A stretch of 64,000 bases of DNA from an uncultured Olsenella sp. Lineage in GTDB: Bacteria > Actinomycetota > Coriobacteriia > Coriobacteriales > Atopobiaceae. A program made the position numbers and the translations under genes. The notes below the pieces were generated by a model, which searched no databases, had not been told where the DNA came from, and saw nothing but the letters and a program-made list of their open reading frames with translations. Positions within the stretch are counted from its first letter, which is position 1; the number at the start of each line of letters is the position of its first letter. The stretch spans positions 29,078 to 93,077 of the forward strand of contig CASEQJ010000008.1 in the NCBI GenBank assembly GCA_949290055.1, written 5' to 3'. This document shows positions 1 through 10,400 of this stretch, piece by piece.

Positions 1-113
1 TAGCGCCTCTGGAACTCTGCCAGCACCACCTCGGGATCGAAGGCACTCGACCCGACCGAAGCGTGCTCGCGGGGGTCTTCCATGTTCAGCGGCTGATCAC
101 TCACGGCTATCAT
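1..113 (-). CDS. Start of an unidentified gene running off the left edge
   Basis: Only the first 37 or so codons are present. An ATG at 113 overlaps the stop codon of the upstream gene (ATGA arrangement), and a GTG at 104 lies 8 bases after a GAGGGG Shine-Dalgarno, so either could be used. The visible N-terminus reads MIAVSDQPLNMEDPREH and is acidic and hydrophilic. The overlap implies translational coupling with the preceding gene and a shared operon downstream of BREX. No family can be named from so short a piece. Confidence 0.5.
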   Translation of the reverse strand, partial: MIAVSDQPLNMEDPREHASVGSSAFDPEVVLAEFQRR

Positions 114-1621
114 CCCCTCTTGACCGAAGAGCGGCTATTGCGCTCGCTGCAGCGCCGAGCCAGCAGGGCGAGGGCGTCCTCCTCGATTCGCTCGTATGCC
201 CCGTCGGCAAGCTCGATTCGTACAATGAAAATCGAGTGTCTCGCGTGCCCGGACCTGAGGGCGATGGGCATTACCTTGTCGACCCGTGCCGTGAGATGCG
301 GCAGCAGGCACGCGATCGTGGCGGACGAGTTCACCATCTCCCCAACCGAATCCGTCATCGACCAGAGCTGGCCGTTGCCCAGGCGCCCGTACTCCACGCC
401 ATCCGGGGTCGTTATCGCGAGCTCGACCGGAGCACGAGACCTCGAGTCGTGCCACGTGGACGTGATGACGACCTCGTCACCAGCGAGCGCGGAGGCGATG
501 GCGTCCTGGTTCACCGCGTGGTTCACATCATCGAGCATCACATGGATGGGGAGCAGCCGCACCATGTGCGCAAGGCATCGGCCGATCTGCGCGAGGTCGC
601 CCTTGCTTGGGGAGATCCAGTCGATCCGCTTTGCCTCGATGGAGGAGGCCGACAGCCGTCCGCCCTTCGCCAATAGGTCTATGGAGCCATCCTTGGCTTC
701 ACCGGGATAGAGCTTCTCGTATTCCTCCTCGTAATTAATGTAATCAGGGAAGTTCTCATCGTACCACCTTTCGAAGTTGCCTTCTTCGCCGTCCTGGCAG
801 TGCTCGTAGTAGTCGTCCGCACAGTATGAGTGCTGGGCCGACTCGTACTCGGGCCATCGGCACACGGCGACCGCATAGGCGAGCTCCGCGAGATCGTGGA
901 TGTCCTCTCGCCTGACCTGCACGCACTTCTCGACATCCTTCTGCAGGTCCCGAGCGTCGCGATCCTCGTCCACGCTCGGGGAGGCGATGTCCTTGAGCCC
1001 GCACCCGCCGTGATGGAGGCCGCTGAACGCTGATACCAGCGCGTACGCGTCCCCCTCGTCTGCGTCTAGGAAGGCGACACCATAGTCGCCCGGCTCAAGG
1101 AGCGAGAAGAACGCGTCGATATCTCCCGAGTTCGGCTCCCACGCCGTCGAGTACGTCATCGAGAGGACGAATGTCCCCGCGTACTCGTCGAACCGGGACT
1201 CCGCCGCGTCGCTCAAGGGGCGCGCGGTGGGCGCGGTCGAAACGTGAATCTCGCTGCTCGGGACCCCCAAGAGATTGCTGAGATAGTTCGCGATCCTATC
1301 GTCCCCGTCCGCGAGATGCGCACGGCTGGACACGTTGACTCCCCACGTAACGGCACCAGCGCCCTGATCCGCGTCTGGCCCGTCCGCATCGTGGGCAGGC
1401 GCCGCGGAGGCCCCGGACAGCGCGTAGTAGTACCAACCCTCGAGGCTCCCTCTGAGCTGGTTGTAGAGCTCCGCCGAGCTCTCGCATCCCTCGAGGTCCT
1501 CCAAGGCGAGCCGCGTCTCGTCGGCATATGCCAGGAGGTTCCGGGCGCAGAGCCTCAGGACCTTGAGCATGTCCCGCTCGCTCGCCGCAACCACGAACAG
1601 GTTTGTGTGATAGTTCGCCAT
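110..1621 (-). CDS. Unrecognised acidic protein downstream of brxL
   Basis: I do not recognise this protein of about 503 residues. The start is taken at ATG 1621 (MANYHTNLFVVAAS) because a GAGGAG lies upstream, although 11 bases away. It begins with a beta-strand-like segment and helix, has a very acidic, tyrosine-rich middle (around EHCQDGEEGNFERWYDENF) and an alternating beta/alpha C-terminus ending in a basic tail. No signal peptide or membrane span is visible. It is separated from brxL by about 140 bases, so it may be part of the defence operon or a separate unit. It is coupled to the next gene at its 3' end. Its position suggests a defence-island accessory role, but this is inference only. 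Confidence 0.6.
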   Translation of the reverse strand: MANYHTNLFVVAASERDMLKVLRLCARNLLAYADETRLALEDLEGCESSAELYNQLRGSLEGWYYYALSGASAAPAHDADGPDADQGAGAVTWGVNVSSRAHLADGDDRIANYLSNLLGVPSSEIHVSTAPTARPLSDAAESRFDEYAGTFVLSMTYSTAWEPNSGDIDAFFSLLEPGDYGVAFLDADEGDAYALVSAFSGLHHGGCGLKDIASPSVDEDRDARDLQKDVEKCVQVRREDIHDLAELAYAVAVCRWPEYESAQHSYCADDYYEHCQDGEEGNFERWYDENFPDYINYEEEYEKLYPGEAKDGSIDLLAKGGRLSASSIEAKRIDWISPSKGDLAQIGRCLAHMVRLLPIHVMLDDVNHAVNQDAIASALAGDEVVITSTWHDSRSRAPVELAITTPDGVEYGRLGNGQLWSMTDSVGEMVNSSATIACLLPHLTARVDKVMPIALRSGHARHSIFIVRIELADGAYERIEEDALALLARRCSERNSRSSVKRG

Positions 1622-1763
1622 GTGGTTCTTTGCTCCTCTTCTGCCGGTGGGACGCACGAGGCGTCTTGGGCGTGGACTCCCAACGTTAACGTAGCGTAGG
1701 GACGCGACAGCTCACGCCTCGCGCCGAGAAGACCCCCGACGACGACGCCGGTCGCCCGCTCCC

Positions 1764-3887
1764 CTACAGTCCCAGAGCCTTCCGCGCCGCGGCCACGAAG
1801 TCGCCGTCGGGGTAGAACTCCGGGCTCACCGCCTCGGTCAGCTCGCCCGGCACGTCCATGAGGTCGCGGATGGCGCCGCGCGGCAGCAGCAGCCGCTGCG
1901 CACCGGCGTTGCGTGCCACGCGGAAGATGTCGGCAAGCCCCACGAGCTCGTCCATCGTGCCCGAGAGGCGCACCACGCCCGGAATCGCGAGACCCGCCAT
2001 CACCGGACGCCCGCACGCCGCCGAGCACAGCCCCACGAACTCCGCGAGCGAGAGCTCGTCGGAGACGCCGTGCCCCTGGAGGTCGTTCAGGAACAGCAGG
2101 TAGTCCTTCTCGCCCGCCCGCATGCCGCTCGCGATGGCACCCGCGTTGTCCCTGAACTGGGAGAACGCCGCCTCGAACGACTCCTTGGCAAAGCGCGGGA
2201 CGTTCTCGGTCTGAAAGCGCAGGGAGCCCGCCACCGCCTTGTTCTCGAGCCGGTAGACCGACCACTCCCCGCTCTCGACCGAGCGCCCTATGCCATAGGC
2301 GAAGCCCGCCTGCACAGCCACGTCGCCAATGAGGCGCGTGCTCGTCTGCTCCGGGACCTCCACGATGTGCGGCACCTGCGGCTCGTCCGCGTCGTAGTAG
2401 CCCAGGCTGACGTCGTTGAACTCCACGCCCGCCATGATCTTGAGCTGCTCCTTGACGCGCCGGCGCCCCTCGATCGCGTACTCGAGCAGCGCGCGGGCCT
2501 GCTCCTTGCCCAGCCGCCCCGTGGGGTACATGAGCTTGGCCAGGCCCGAGAAGGTCTTGCGCACGCCGATCTCGTCTCGCACGTTGAAGTCGCCGTTGAG
2601 ACGGAACCACTCGTCGAAGAGGTGCGTGTAGTCACGCCAGCGCATGGCATGGCAGAACTCGGAGAGGCAGTCCGTGATGAGGGCGTAGCGGCCGGTGAGA
2701 AGGTCGCTGCGCATCTTCGGGACCTCCCAGCCAGGCAGGTAGCAGTGGATGCGGTCGAAGAAGGCGCTGTCGTTGTTGAACTCCGGCGGGAACGGGTCGA
2801 AGAGGTGCGTCCGCTTGAGCAGCGCCGTGGGCGACTCGTTGATGTTGCCCTCGAAGACCATCGACGCCTCGGCGGTGTAGGAGGTGGTCCCGCGCCCGAA
2901 GCTGCCGTTGGCCATGTACCCCTTCATGATGTTGATGGCGTCCGTGGCGTGGAAGCGCATGCCCGCCACCTCGTCGAAGGCGATGCAGTCCCAGAAGCCC
3001 ACGAGCCCCATGGATCCAGAGCCCGCGCCGCGCAGGTCGGCGAAGAGCTTGGCCGTGGTAGTCTGCCCGCCGGAGAGCAGGTAGGCGTGAGGCGACACCT
3101 CGGTGTAGAGATGCGACTTGCCCGTGCCGCGCGGCCCCAGCTCGCAGAGGTTGTAGTTGCGCTCCACGAGCGGCACCATGCGCTCCAGGAAGTGCACCCG
3201 CTCGCGCGGCGTGAGCGCGGTGGGCTCGTAGCCGGCGGAGCGCAGGATCATGGCCTCCCACTCCTCGTCGCTGAACTCGCCGCGATGCGAGATGATCTCG
3301 TCGAGGTCGAGGTTAGGCATCTGGATGGGCGTGATGCTCGTGATGGCAAAGGGCGACTCCCGCGGGTCGCGCCTCTTGCGCTTGCCCGGCACCTCGATGT
3401 CGGAGTAGTGCCGGTACTCGATGCCCAGGATGCACCAGATGCCCCCCGAGAGCATCTTGGCGTACTGACGGACGTACTTGTCGGGCACCACAAAGGGCTC
3501 GATGTCCAGGCTCGCGAGCGTCCCCACGTAGAGGTCGAGGCCCTCGGAGAGCACGGCGGAGAGCCGGTCGATGACGGTGTGGCGCCCACGCTCGCGGATG
3601 CGCGACTTCACCACCTCCGACTCGTCCGGGCGGACGTAGTTCTCCGTCAGGATCTTGCGGATGCGGGCCATGCCCTCGGCCGCCGCCTCCTCGTCGTCGG
3701 TGGCGCAGTACATGCCCAGCAGGTACTCCAGCACGAAGGTGGGCACGCCAAAGCCCTGCTTCATCTGCGCGGTGAGGTCCTTGCGGACGATCTTTCCCGG
3801 GAAGGCGGAGACGATCTTCTCGTCCAGCGCGTCCTTCTGGTACACGGGAACCGTCGTCACGTTGTTCTTCTCGTCCATGGCTACCAT
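1764..3887 (-). CDS. brxL: BrxL, Lon-like AAA+ BREX protein
   Basis: The last core gene of the type 1 BREX phage-defence system. BrxL proteins combine an AAA+ ATPase with a Lon-protease-like C-terminal fold and act on DNA as ring assemblies. Residues 251-259 read GPRGTGKSH (Walker A), followed by an AAA+ core that includes a CIAFDEVAG segment (Walker B-like). The last 200 residues, with segments such as GLAIPGVVRLSG and RNAGAQRLLLPRGA, resemble the Lon substrate/proteolytic domain. The 707-residue length fits the family. The ATG at 3887 overlaps the end of pglZ; a second ATG at 3878 is an alternative start. Tight overlap implies co-translation with pglZ. Confidence 0.93.
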   Translation of the reverse strand: MVAMDEKNNVTTVPVYQKDALDEKIVSAFPGKIVRKDLTAQMKQGFGVPTFVLEYLLGMYCATDDEEAAAEGMARIRKILTENYVRPDESEVVKSRIRERGRHTVIDRLSAVLSEGLDLYVGTLASLDIEPFVVPDKYVRQYAKMLSGGIWCILGIEYRHYSDIEVPGKRKRRDPRESPFAITSITPIQMPNLDLDEIISHRGEFSDEEWEAMILRSAGYEPTALTPRERVHFLERMVPLVERNYNLCELGPRGTGKSHLYTEVSPHAYLLSGGQTTTAKLFADLRGAGSGSMGLVGFWDCIAFDEVAGMRFHATDAINIMKGYMANGSFGRGTTSYTAEASMVFEGNINESPTALLKRTHLFDPFPPEFNNDSAFFDRIHCYLPGWEVPKMRSDLLTGRYALITDCLSEFCHAMRWRDYTHLFDEWFRLNGDFNVRDEIGVRKTFSGLAKLMYPTGRLGKEQARALLEYAIEGRRRVKEQLKIMAGVEFNDVSLGYYDADEPQVPHIVEVPEQTSTRLIGDVAVQAGFAYGIGRSVESGEWSVYRLENKAVAGSLRFQTENVPRFAKESFEAAFSQFRDNAGAIASGMRAGEKDYLLFLNDLQGHGVSDELSLAEFVGLCSAACGRPVMAGLAIPGVVRLSGTMDELVGLADIFRVARNAGAQRLLLPRGAIRDLMDVPGELTEAVSPEFYPDGDFVAAARKALGL

Positions 3888-6472
3888 CCAAAGTCAATCG
3901 AGGGGGCAAAGGCCACCTGCATGCGCAGCTCGCGCAGCGTGGCGACCTCCCCCGTTCCCACATTGCGTGCCAGAAGCGGATACCGCTCGCCCTCGCCTGG
4001 CGAGAAGCCCGGGCGCAGCGAGAGCCGCACGGCAAAGGTGCGCTCTGAGGCGTCCGCCGAGGCGCGGTCGGCCACCACGCGCGCCACGTCCGTCACCGGC
4101 TCGTGCGCGGCGTTGCCCACGAAGACCTCGTACTCGGCCGGCAGTGCCTTGCCGCCCGCCGGCTCGTCCTGCAGAAGCTCCAGCGAGAAGAGCGAGTTGG
4201 TGATCGTGTCCAGCGTGGAGACGAGCGAGAGCGAGACGGGCGCGGACTCCACGTAGCCCTTGCTCCCCGCTCGGCGGTTGCGGAAGCGCAGGACCGGCAC
4301 GCACATCTCCTGCAGGGAGATGCCTCCGTGCACGTAGTTCTCGCCGCCGCCCGCCATGGCTATACGCACGCACTCGCGGGGCATGAGGGCCCTGAGGTGG
4401 TCACCGGGCAGCGCCACGGGAAGAAGGACCTCGGAGCTCGCGCTCGGCTCCGCGACCACGTAGCGCCGACCCGCCTCCACGACCTCGCCGGACACGTCCT
4501 TGAGCGAGACGTGATCGGAGGCGGCAAGCGGCTCGTCGGTGTAGAGGAAGCCATGGTCGGCCGTCACGAGCACGTCCGTGGCGCGGAACTCGCGGACGAT
4601 GAGCTTCACGAGGCCGGAGATCTCCTCGACGGCGTCCGCGCAGGCGTCAAAGACCTTGCGCTCGGTGGCCGCCTTGTCACCGGTGGCGTCGATGGCGTTG
4701 TGGTAGACGTAGACCACGTCCGCCTCCCCCACCAGCTCCTTGCGCTCCGCGCGCCCCATGCCGTTCACAAAGTCGTCGTACGTCACGGCGACGCCCGAGG
4801 GGTGCGTACGGCGGATGACCTCCTGACGCTTGGCACAAGTCGTGGCCTCCACGCCGTCCACGAGCACGGAGAGCACGGTCTTGCCGCCCGCCTGTCCCCG
4901 CCCGAGCGAGAAGAACCCATGCGGCAGCAGCGCCGGCATACCGCACTTGGTGATCGAGGGCAGCGTCGCCTGCACAGAGGCCAGCTCAGCCGAGCCCTTG
5001 GTCTCGCGCTCGAGCACGTCCGCGAGCTCTGTCGCCACTTCGTAGCGCAGCGCGTCAGAGACGATCACCCACGCGCGACGCTTGCCCTGCGCGAGACCCT
5101 CCACCTCGGACATGAAGAAGTCCTGCTGGCGCGGCACGCCGGAAACGTAGCCCTGGCTTGCGAGCTCCGCCTCCGCCGCCTTCGCCCAGCGCTCGGAGAG
5201 CATGCGCAGGAACCATCCCTTGTAGAGGTTCTCCATCGCCGCCCGCGCGACACGGAAGTCCTCGTCCAGCTCGTACTCGCCGGACCTGATGGCGCCGGCA
5301 AAGGCCTGGTGGAATGCCCGGTACCAAGTGTCCATCTGGTACCACTCCTGCTCGTAGGCCTCCCAGACGCGCTCGGCGGGCATGGCGGCAAGGCCCTCGG
5401 GGTGCTCGCGCCAGAAGCGGCGCATGCGAGCCGCCTGCGTCACGCCCCCGTAGTAGCAGGAGAGCTCCTCGTACCAGGCAAGCCCGCGGCGCGCGCCGAC
5501 CGCCGCGAGCACGTCCTCGCTCGAGGAGGGGTCGCACACGGCCGAGAAGAGCCTGCGGAGAATGACGGCGTCCACGCACGGGAAGACGCCCATCGTGAGG
5601 AGCTCGGGAAGGGCAGCTTCCGCAAGGCGGTCCTCAAGCTTGCACGCGCCCTCGACCTCCACGCAGACGTCGAGCAGCGAAGCGCGGTCCTCAGAGGCGA
5701 GCCACGTCCGGAACACCTCATGACAGAGATCGGCATGGTCCGACGAATAGCAGCGCTCGAGCCCGGCAAGCACGCCCGCGGGCGCCGTGCGAGAAAACGC
5801 AGAGAGCAGCACGTGCTGCGTGAGTGCCGTGACATCGGTCACCTCAGCGGAGAATTCCGTCCACGCGCGCACGGCCGCACGGAAGGAGCCCGCGACGCCC
5901 ACCGTCTCGAGCGGGGTGAGTGCCTCGACCCCTCCCCGCTCGCAGGCGTGAACGAGGTAGCGAACAAGCACCGGCACGGGCTCCGCGGCATCCGCCCCCA
6001 GCTCGACGGCCATGATCGCCAGCTCGAGCTCCTGCGGCACCGCAAAGGAGTCGCGCAGCGCCATAAGCTTGCGCACGTTGGTCTTCTTGGAGAGCCACCG
6101 CTTGCGCGCCTTGAGCTCGGAACGCATCTCGGGGGTGTCCGCAGCCCCAAACTCACGCAGCTGGATGGAGGCGTAGTCTGCCGAGAAGGGCGTGGAGCGC
6201 ACCTCCACGTCCGCGAGCCAATCCCCCTCGAGGTGACGCTCGCGCGGCCGGTAGAGCAGGATGCGGCGGCCCGCAAGGTCCTCGTTCAGCGCCTGCTTGA
6301 GCGTAAAGAGCTCGTTCTCACGCTCCACCATCAGCTCAACTCCGGGCAGGTCGAGCCCCTCGACGCTCTCGGCGAACTCGCCGTCAGGGTCATGCCACAC
6401 GACCACGCGCCCGGCGTCCCCCGCCTCGTCAAAGAGCCGCATGAGCTCGGTCTGTATGTCTGTCTGCTTCAT
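3881..6472 (-). CDS. pglZ: PglZ, BREX alkaline-phosphatase-superfamily protein
   Basis: Hallmark protein of BREX and Pgl systems, required for phage exclusion and for host DNA methylation by PglX in characterised systems. The PglZ domain is in the C-terminal half: VSDALRYE at residues 471-478 and TADHGFLYTDE at 637-647 match the metal-binding signatures of the alkaline phosphatase superfamily. The first 400 residues are the helical N-terminal region seen in type 1 PglZ. The 863-residue length is typical. It starts 14 bases after the pglX C-terminal gene and overlaps brxL by a few bases, so the three form one translational unit. Confidence 0.95.
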   Translation of the reverse strand: MKQTDIQTELMRLFDEAGDAGRVVVWHDPDGEFAESVEGLDLPGVELMVERENELFTLKQALNEDLAGRRILLYRPRERHLEGDWLADVEVRSTPFSADYASIQLREFGAADTPEMRSELKARKRWLSKKTNVRKLMALRDSFAVPQELELAIMAVELGADAAEPVPVLVRYLVHACERGGVEALTPLETVGVAGSFRAAVRAWTEFSAEVTDVTALTQHVLLSAFSRTAPAGVLAGLERCYSSDHADLCHEVFRTWLASEDRASLLDVCVEVEGACKLEDRLAEAALPELLTMGVFPCVDAVILRRLFSAVCDPSSSEDVLAAVGARRGLAWYEELSCYYGGVTQAARMRRFWREHPEGLAAMPAERVWEAYEQEWYQMDTWYRAFHQAFAGAIRSGEYELDEDFRVARAAMENLYKGWFLRMLSERWAKAAEAELASQGYVSGVPRQQDFFMSEVEGLAQGKRRAWVIVSDALRYEVATELADVLERETKGSAELASVQATLPSITKCGMPALLPHGFFSLGRGQAGGKTVLSVLVDGVEATTCAKRQEVIRRTHPSGVAVTYDDFVNGMGRAERKELVGEADVVYVYHNAIDATGDKAATERKVFDACADAVEEISGLVKLIVREFRATDVLVTADHGFLYTDEPLAASDHVSLKDVSGEVVEAGRRYVVAEPSASSEVLLPVALPGDHLRALMPRECVRIAMAGGGENYVHGGISLQEMCVPVLRFRNRRAGSKGYVESAPVSLSLVSTLDTITNSLFSLELLQDEPAGGKALPAEYEVFVGNAAHEPVTDVARVVADRASADASERTFAVRLSLRPGFSPGEGERYPLLARNVGTGEVATLRELRMQVAFAPSIDFGW

Positions 6473-6486
6473 CTTTCTGCTACGTC

Positions 6487-7461
6487 CTACTTGATCTTTG
6501 CCAGCACGTCCTGGAACTTCGCGTAGTTGACCTTCACGCCGTCATCGAGGTCGATGGCGATCATCTGGTCGGCGAGGTGGTGTACCTTCTCCTCGTATTT
6601 CGCAAGCTCGCCCGCCTGGTCGGCGACCTTCTTGCGCTCCTTGGTGAAGGCGGCCTGCTGACGCCCCTTTGAAGCCGCTATCGAGTCGTCAAGGTGCGCG
6701 AGGCGCGTGCGATAGCGATCCTGCTGCGGGTGCACGTAGTCCGTGCGAATGCGGGCGAGAAGATCAGGCTGGTAGCGATGCATGTAGACAAGCGCCTTGA
6801 AGCCGTTCTTCTTGCCTGAGTCAAAGAGCCAGTAGATGGGCCGCTTCTTGTACGTCTTGCAGTGGTCGGCGAAGAACTCCTTGAGGAAGTAGCTGCGGAT
6901 GACGTCGCGGGCGGTGCCCTTAGCCGCAGGGTCGAGCGCGTCGGCCACGAACTGCAGGTTCTCCTCGAGCGTCTCGTCACCGTAGACAACGCGCACGAAC
7001 TCGACGAAGCGCGCCACCGCATCATCCTCGAAGTACTCGTCGTCCGTGATGGGGATGACGTTGTCGGCGTCCGGCATGAAGGTCACGCGCTCGGGATCGG
7101 GCATCTTGGCGAGGTAGTCCTCCACGGTGTCACCTTGGTTGGCAAGCACGAGACCGTCCGCGTCGAGCGAGTAGCGCCCAAGCATGCAGCCCACGGCGTA
7201 GCTTATGAGCGAGACGATCTCGTCGCGCTTGGTGCGGACGTACTTGTTGCCCTTGAAGGACTCCGGAATCTCCTCAGCAGTATCAAAAATGCGCGCCACC
7301 GAGACGTACTTGTCCTCGACCTCGATGGGCACCTCCCCCACCATGTCGTAGATCTCCGCAAAGATGCGGTTGAGCTCCTCCTCGTTGGCCTTGAGCTGGT
7401 CAAAACGGGCGTTGACCTCAGCTTTCTCAGCCTCGTACTTGTCACGTATGAGCGTTGCCAT
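6487..7461 (-). CDS. pglX: C-terminal portion of BREX methyltransferase PglX, encoded as a separate protein
   Basis: A 324-residue protein that corresponds to the C-terminal domain of type 1 PglX, not to a whole enzyme. Recognisable family segments are LKANEEELNRIFAEIYD near residue 25, a long conserved stretch around ISYAVGCMLGRYSLDADG and DDEYFEDDAVARFVEFV, and KKRPIYWLFDSGKKNG followed by MHRYQPDLLARIRTDYVHPQQDRYR. It has no methyltransferase motifs. It carries its own AGGAG Shine-Dalgarno 6-7 bases before ATG 7461, so it is expressed as an independent polypeptide. The missing N-terminal portion is the intact gene at 13158-15647. It probably associates with that fragment to rebuild a working PglX (inference). 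Only 33 bases separate it from the upstream 1140-residue gene. Confidence 0.9.
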   Translation of the reverse strand: MATLIRDKYEAEKAEVNARFDQLKANEEELNRIFAEIYDMVGEVPIEVEDKYVSVARIFDTAEEIPESFKGNKYVRTKRDEIVSLISYAVGCMLGRYSLDADGLVLANQGDTVEDYLAKMPDPERVTFMPDADNVIPITDDEYFEDDAVARFVEFVRVVYGDETLEENLQFVADALDPAAKGTARDVIRSYFLKEFFADHCKTYKKRPIYWLFDSGKKNGFKALVYMHRYQPDLLARIRTDYVHPQQDRYRTRLAHLDDSIAASKGRQQAAFTKERKKVADQAGELAKYEEKVHHLADQMIAIDLDDGVKVNYAKFQDVLAKIK

Positions 7462-7494
7462 AGGTTCTCCTGTTACTTGGTCCTTTGCGTTCTG

Positions 7495-10400
7495 CTACGA
7501 AAGGTCGATTTCCGGCTTATCGGTCACATGCATCAACATTGGACATTCCTGCGCGCCTGTGACTGGCTTGTCGACTTCGCCCAGATACTCGTCGGCGTCG
7601 AAGCTTCTTGTTGCAAGAAACACGATGTCAAAAGGACGGCCCTTAAGCGCAACCATACATTCGCGCAAATCCCAGAGCGTGCGCGCAACGAGGCTGAAGA
7701 ACTGCGGGATCCCTCGTGACAGGCGGGTGTCGAAGCACACTTCGTACCTGTCGTATCCCCCTCCGAAGACAAGACCTTGGCTGCTCTCACAAAGGTTGAC
7801 CAGGGTGAGCCCCGTAAGGTCGCCCTCAGGAAGGGCCTTCTTCACGCCAGGGGCGATGCAGCCGCGAGGGACGCGAATGCCCTCATCTTGTTCCACAGAT
7901 AGGACGAGGCGGAGGAAGTGACTTCTTACGTCGTCAAGACCGTCGAAATCAACGTTGACGCCTTCAATATGCTCCTCAATTTGCTCAAGACAGGGCTCGC
8001 GCCACGTTATTGCGCGGACGCTGTGATGCATTCCGTCCCACGCGATGTCCCCCTCATCGAAGAAGAACCAGCTTTTTGACAGGAACGTCAAGAAGAACAC
8101 CACGAGGTCCATGCCCTCGCCCTGCGCGGGGACTGGATCAGGCCCCTGGGGCACCGTCGAGCCATCTTGCTCGTCGGCAACGCTTTCGTTTGCCGGCAGG
8201 CCCAGCGATGCCCTCAGGCCGTCGATTCGGTCGAGAAGTACCTGCTGTTTGGGCGTGGGCGTGCAGAGGGGCACGATTTCCCCATAGAACTCCGGATTCG
8301 TCCTCTTAATGTCAGCAAACGCATCGGGACGCACTGCAGCGCTCGCCGACAGACTTCCGAGCATGTTTCTACAGTATCCCAGTTCCCCTGCATCAAGCGG
8401 ATGGATCCCGATCCACGTGTCGAGAAGCGTGACGATCCTACCCACAAGCGGCGCGCACGCATCGCAGTACTGGTTGAACCCGCAGATGCACGCACGGGCG
8501 AGCCCCTCGTACGCCACAGCCTCCTCTCCGACCCCGCTCGCATAGAAGCGCAGGGCGGCATCGAGAGCCTGCTGACAAAGTGTTGTCAAGGCAACCAGCA
8601 CGGGAGATATGACCTCGTCCACCTCCTTAAGCGAACTCGCCTCTGCGGCGCGCTCCTCAAAACGCTCCAGGAACGCAGGCGTTATGGGGCCATCAATCTC
8701 CACAGTCCGAGCAAGGCTGTCCACGAAGGTTCTTGCCTGCTCGAACGTGATGTCACCCGGTTCGTAGAAGGTAATGCGAAGGTAATCCTGTCCAATGAGG
8801 GAGTAGGGGTAGACATAGAACTCGAAACAGCTCTCATCGGCGGTTGGAACCTGCACGACCGCGCAGCGGCAGTTGCGAGCGGTGACTTCGTGCATCTCAG
8901 TGGTGAAGTTCGCGCTATAGCTTCTTCCGGCATAGCAGAATGCCCAAAGAACCGGAGCCATGCCGTATTGCTGCACGTTCGAAGCGTAGTCTTCACCAAC
9001 GGGCGTCTTGCCGTACAGAATCGCGATGTCAGACTCAAGACCCTCGCCAGCGTGGTCCCCCGGCACCAGCACGAACGCGCGCCCGCCGGTGTCTTTCTCG
9101 CTTGTCCAGCCGTCAGGAATGGCGCAGGAGAAGATGGCGCCTTCGGCGCGCGGGGCGTCCGCACTCACCGAATACTTCGATGCAGCATCGAAGACCGGAG
9201 CGTCCTCCGCGAGCAGGAACATCATGGTCGAGCCCTCGAACTTCTTGTAGAACGCCTTTGTCTGCTCGAGAAGATCCGCGTCGGTCTTCGCAGGCATAGG
9301 ATGCTGCGGCTTCTTCGCGGTCGTCTTGCGCTTCGGCTGCCTTGCGGGTGCAGGCGCCTCCGCGGGTGTCGCATCGGCCACCACTGGCTCTGCCGAAGCT
9401 AACACCTCGGGCTCAATCTCCCTAATGACATCCATGAACGCATCCGGATGCGCACGAAACGCCTTTCTAGCTTCGCTGATGGAGGCTAGATTGCTCGCGA
9501 GCCGCTGGACCTTAGAGCCGCCGAGCATCGAGACCAGCCACGCACCGTCTTCGCCCTCGAGCTGCTTGTTCGCAGCCTCCATTGCATAGCCAGCCGCGCG
9601 AACCTGCCCGTCGTCAGCAAGGAGCCAGTCAACCGGATCCGCCGCATACCGCAGCGCCTCGAGCTGCGTGTCATTCAGCAACTTCAGGCCGGCAAGCGCC
9701 TTCTGGGCCCTGTCGTGGAGGCTGCCAAGTTCGAGGTATGCCTGCACGGTGCGAAGGAGAAGCATGGCAGCGTCAGTCTTGTCATCGGCGGCGAGCTTGA
9801 GGCGCCAGCGCTTCCGGATACCCCCGACGATCGGGTTCAGGTACGCCTCGATGGCGTCAAGAGTCTTAGGACCCACCCCGGGCAGGTCGCCCTTCTCAGG
9901 CGAGCTTAGGCGCTCGTAAAGGTCGGCGAGCGTGGTGACGCCCGCATCCTGCAGCCTCTTGACCTGTGCGCCCGTCTTTTGCTTGCCAAGCTCGTCAATG
10001 GGGATCAGCGCAAGCTGCGCGAGGACGTCGCTCTCCCTCATTTCATCTATCGCGGAGGGAATCCCGTTCTTGACGTCCCCTTGGGCAGCGGCGATGGAGG
10101 CGGGGACATCTGCAATGCCCTGGAAGCGATCGAGCAGCTGCTGCGCCTCCTCGGACGAGAAGGGCCTGGCGTCGGCACTTTCCATCTTGAAGCCATCAAT
10201 CTCCTTCTGCAGGCAGCCAAGGATATTGCCCCTGTCTTCCTCGTCATGCCGGAAGCAATAGACGAGCGCCTCCTTCGAAGAGAAGCGGTCAGCGCTGAAC
10301 GTTGGCCAGTAGTCCATGTGGGTGGCGATGCGTGCCACATCCATTTTCTGCAGCTTGTCGAGGGCGTCGAACGCAGCCTGCTTGGTCGCGGAGTTCATGA

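Noticed and set aside
2070..6526. Two plus-strand open frames of over 700 codons across brxL and pglZ
   Set aside because: They are shadows of GC-rich minus-strand genes with strong motifs; their products are His/Arg/Leu-rich with no recognisable domain.
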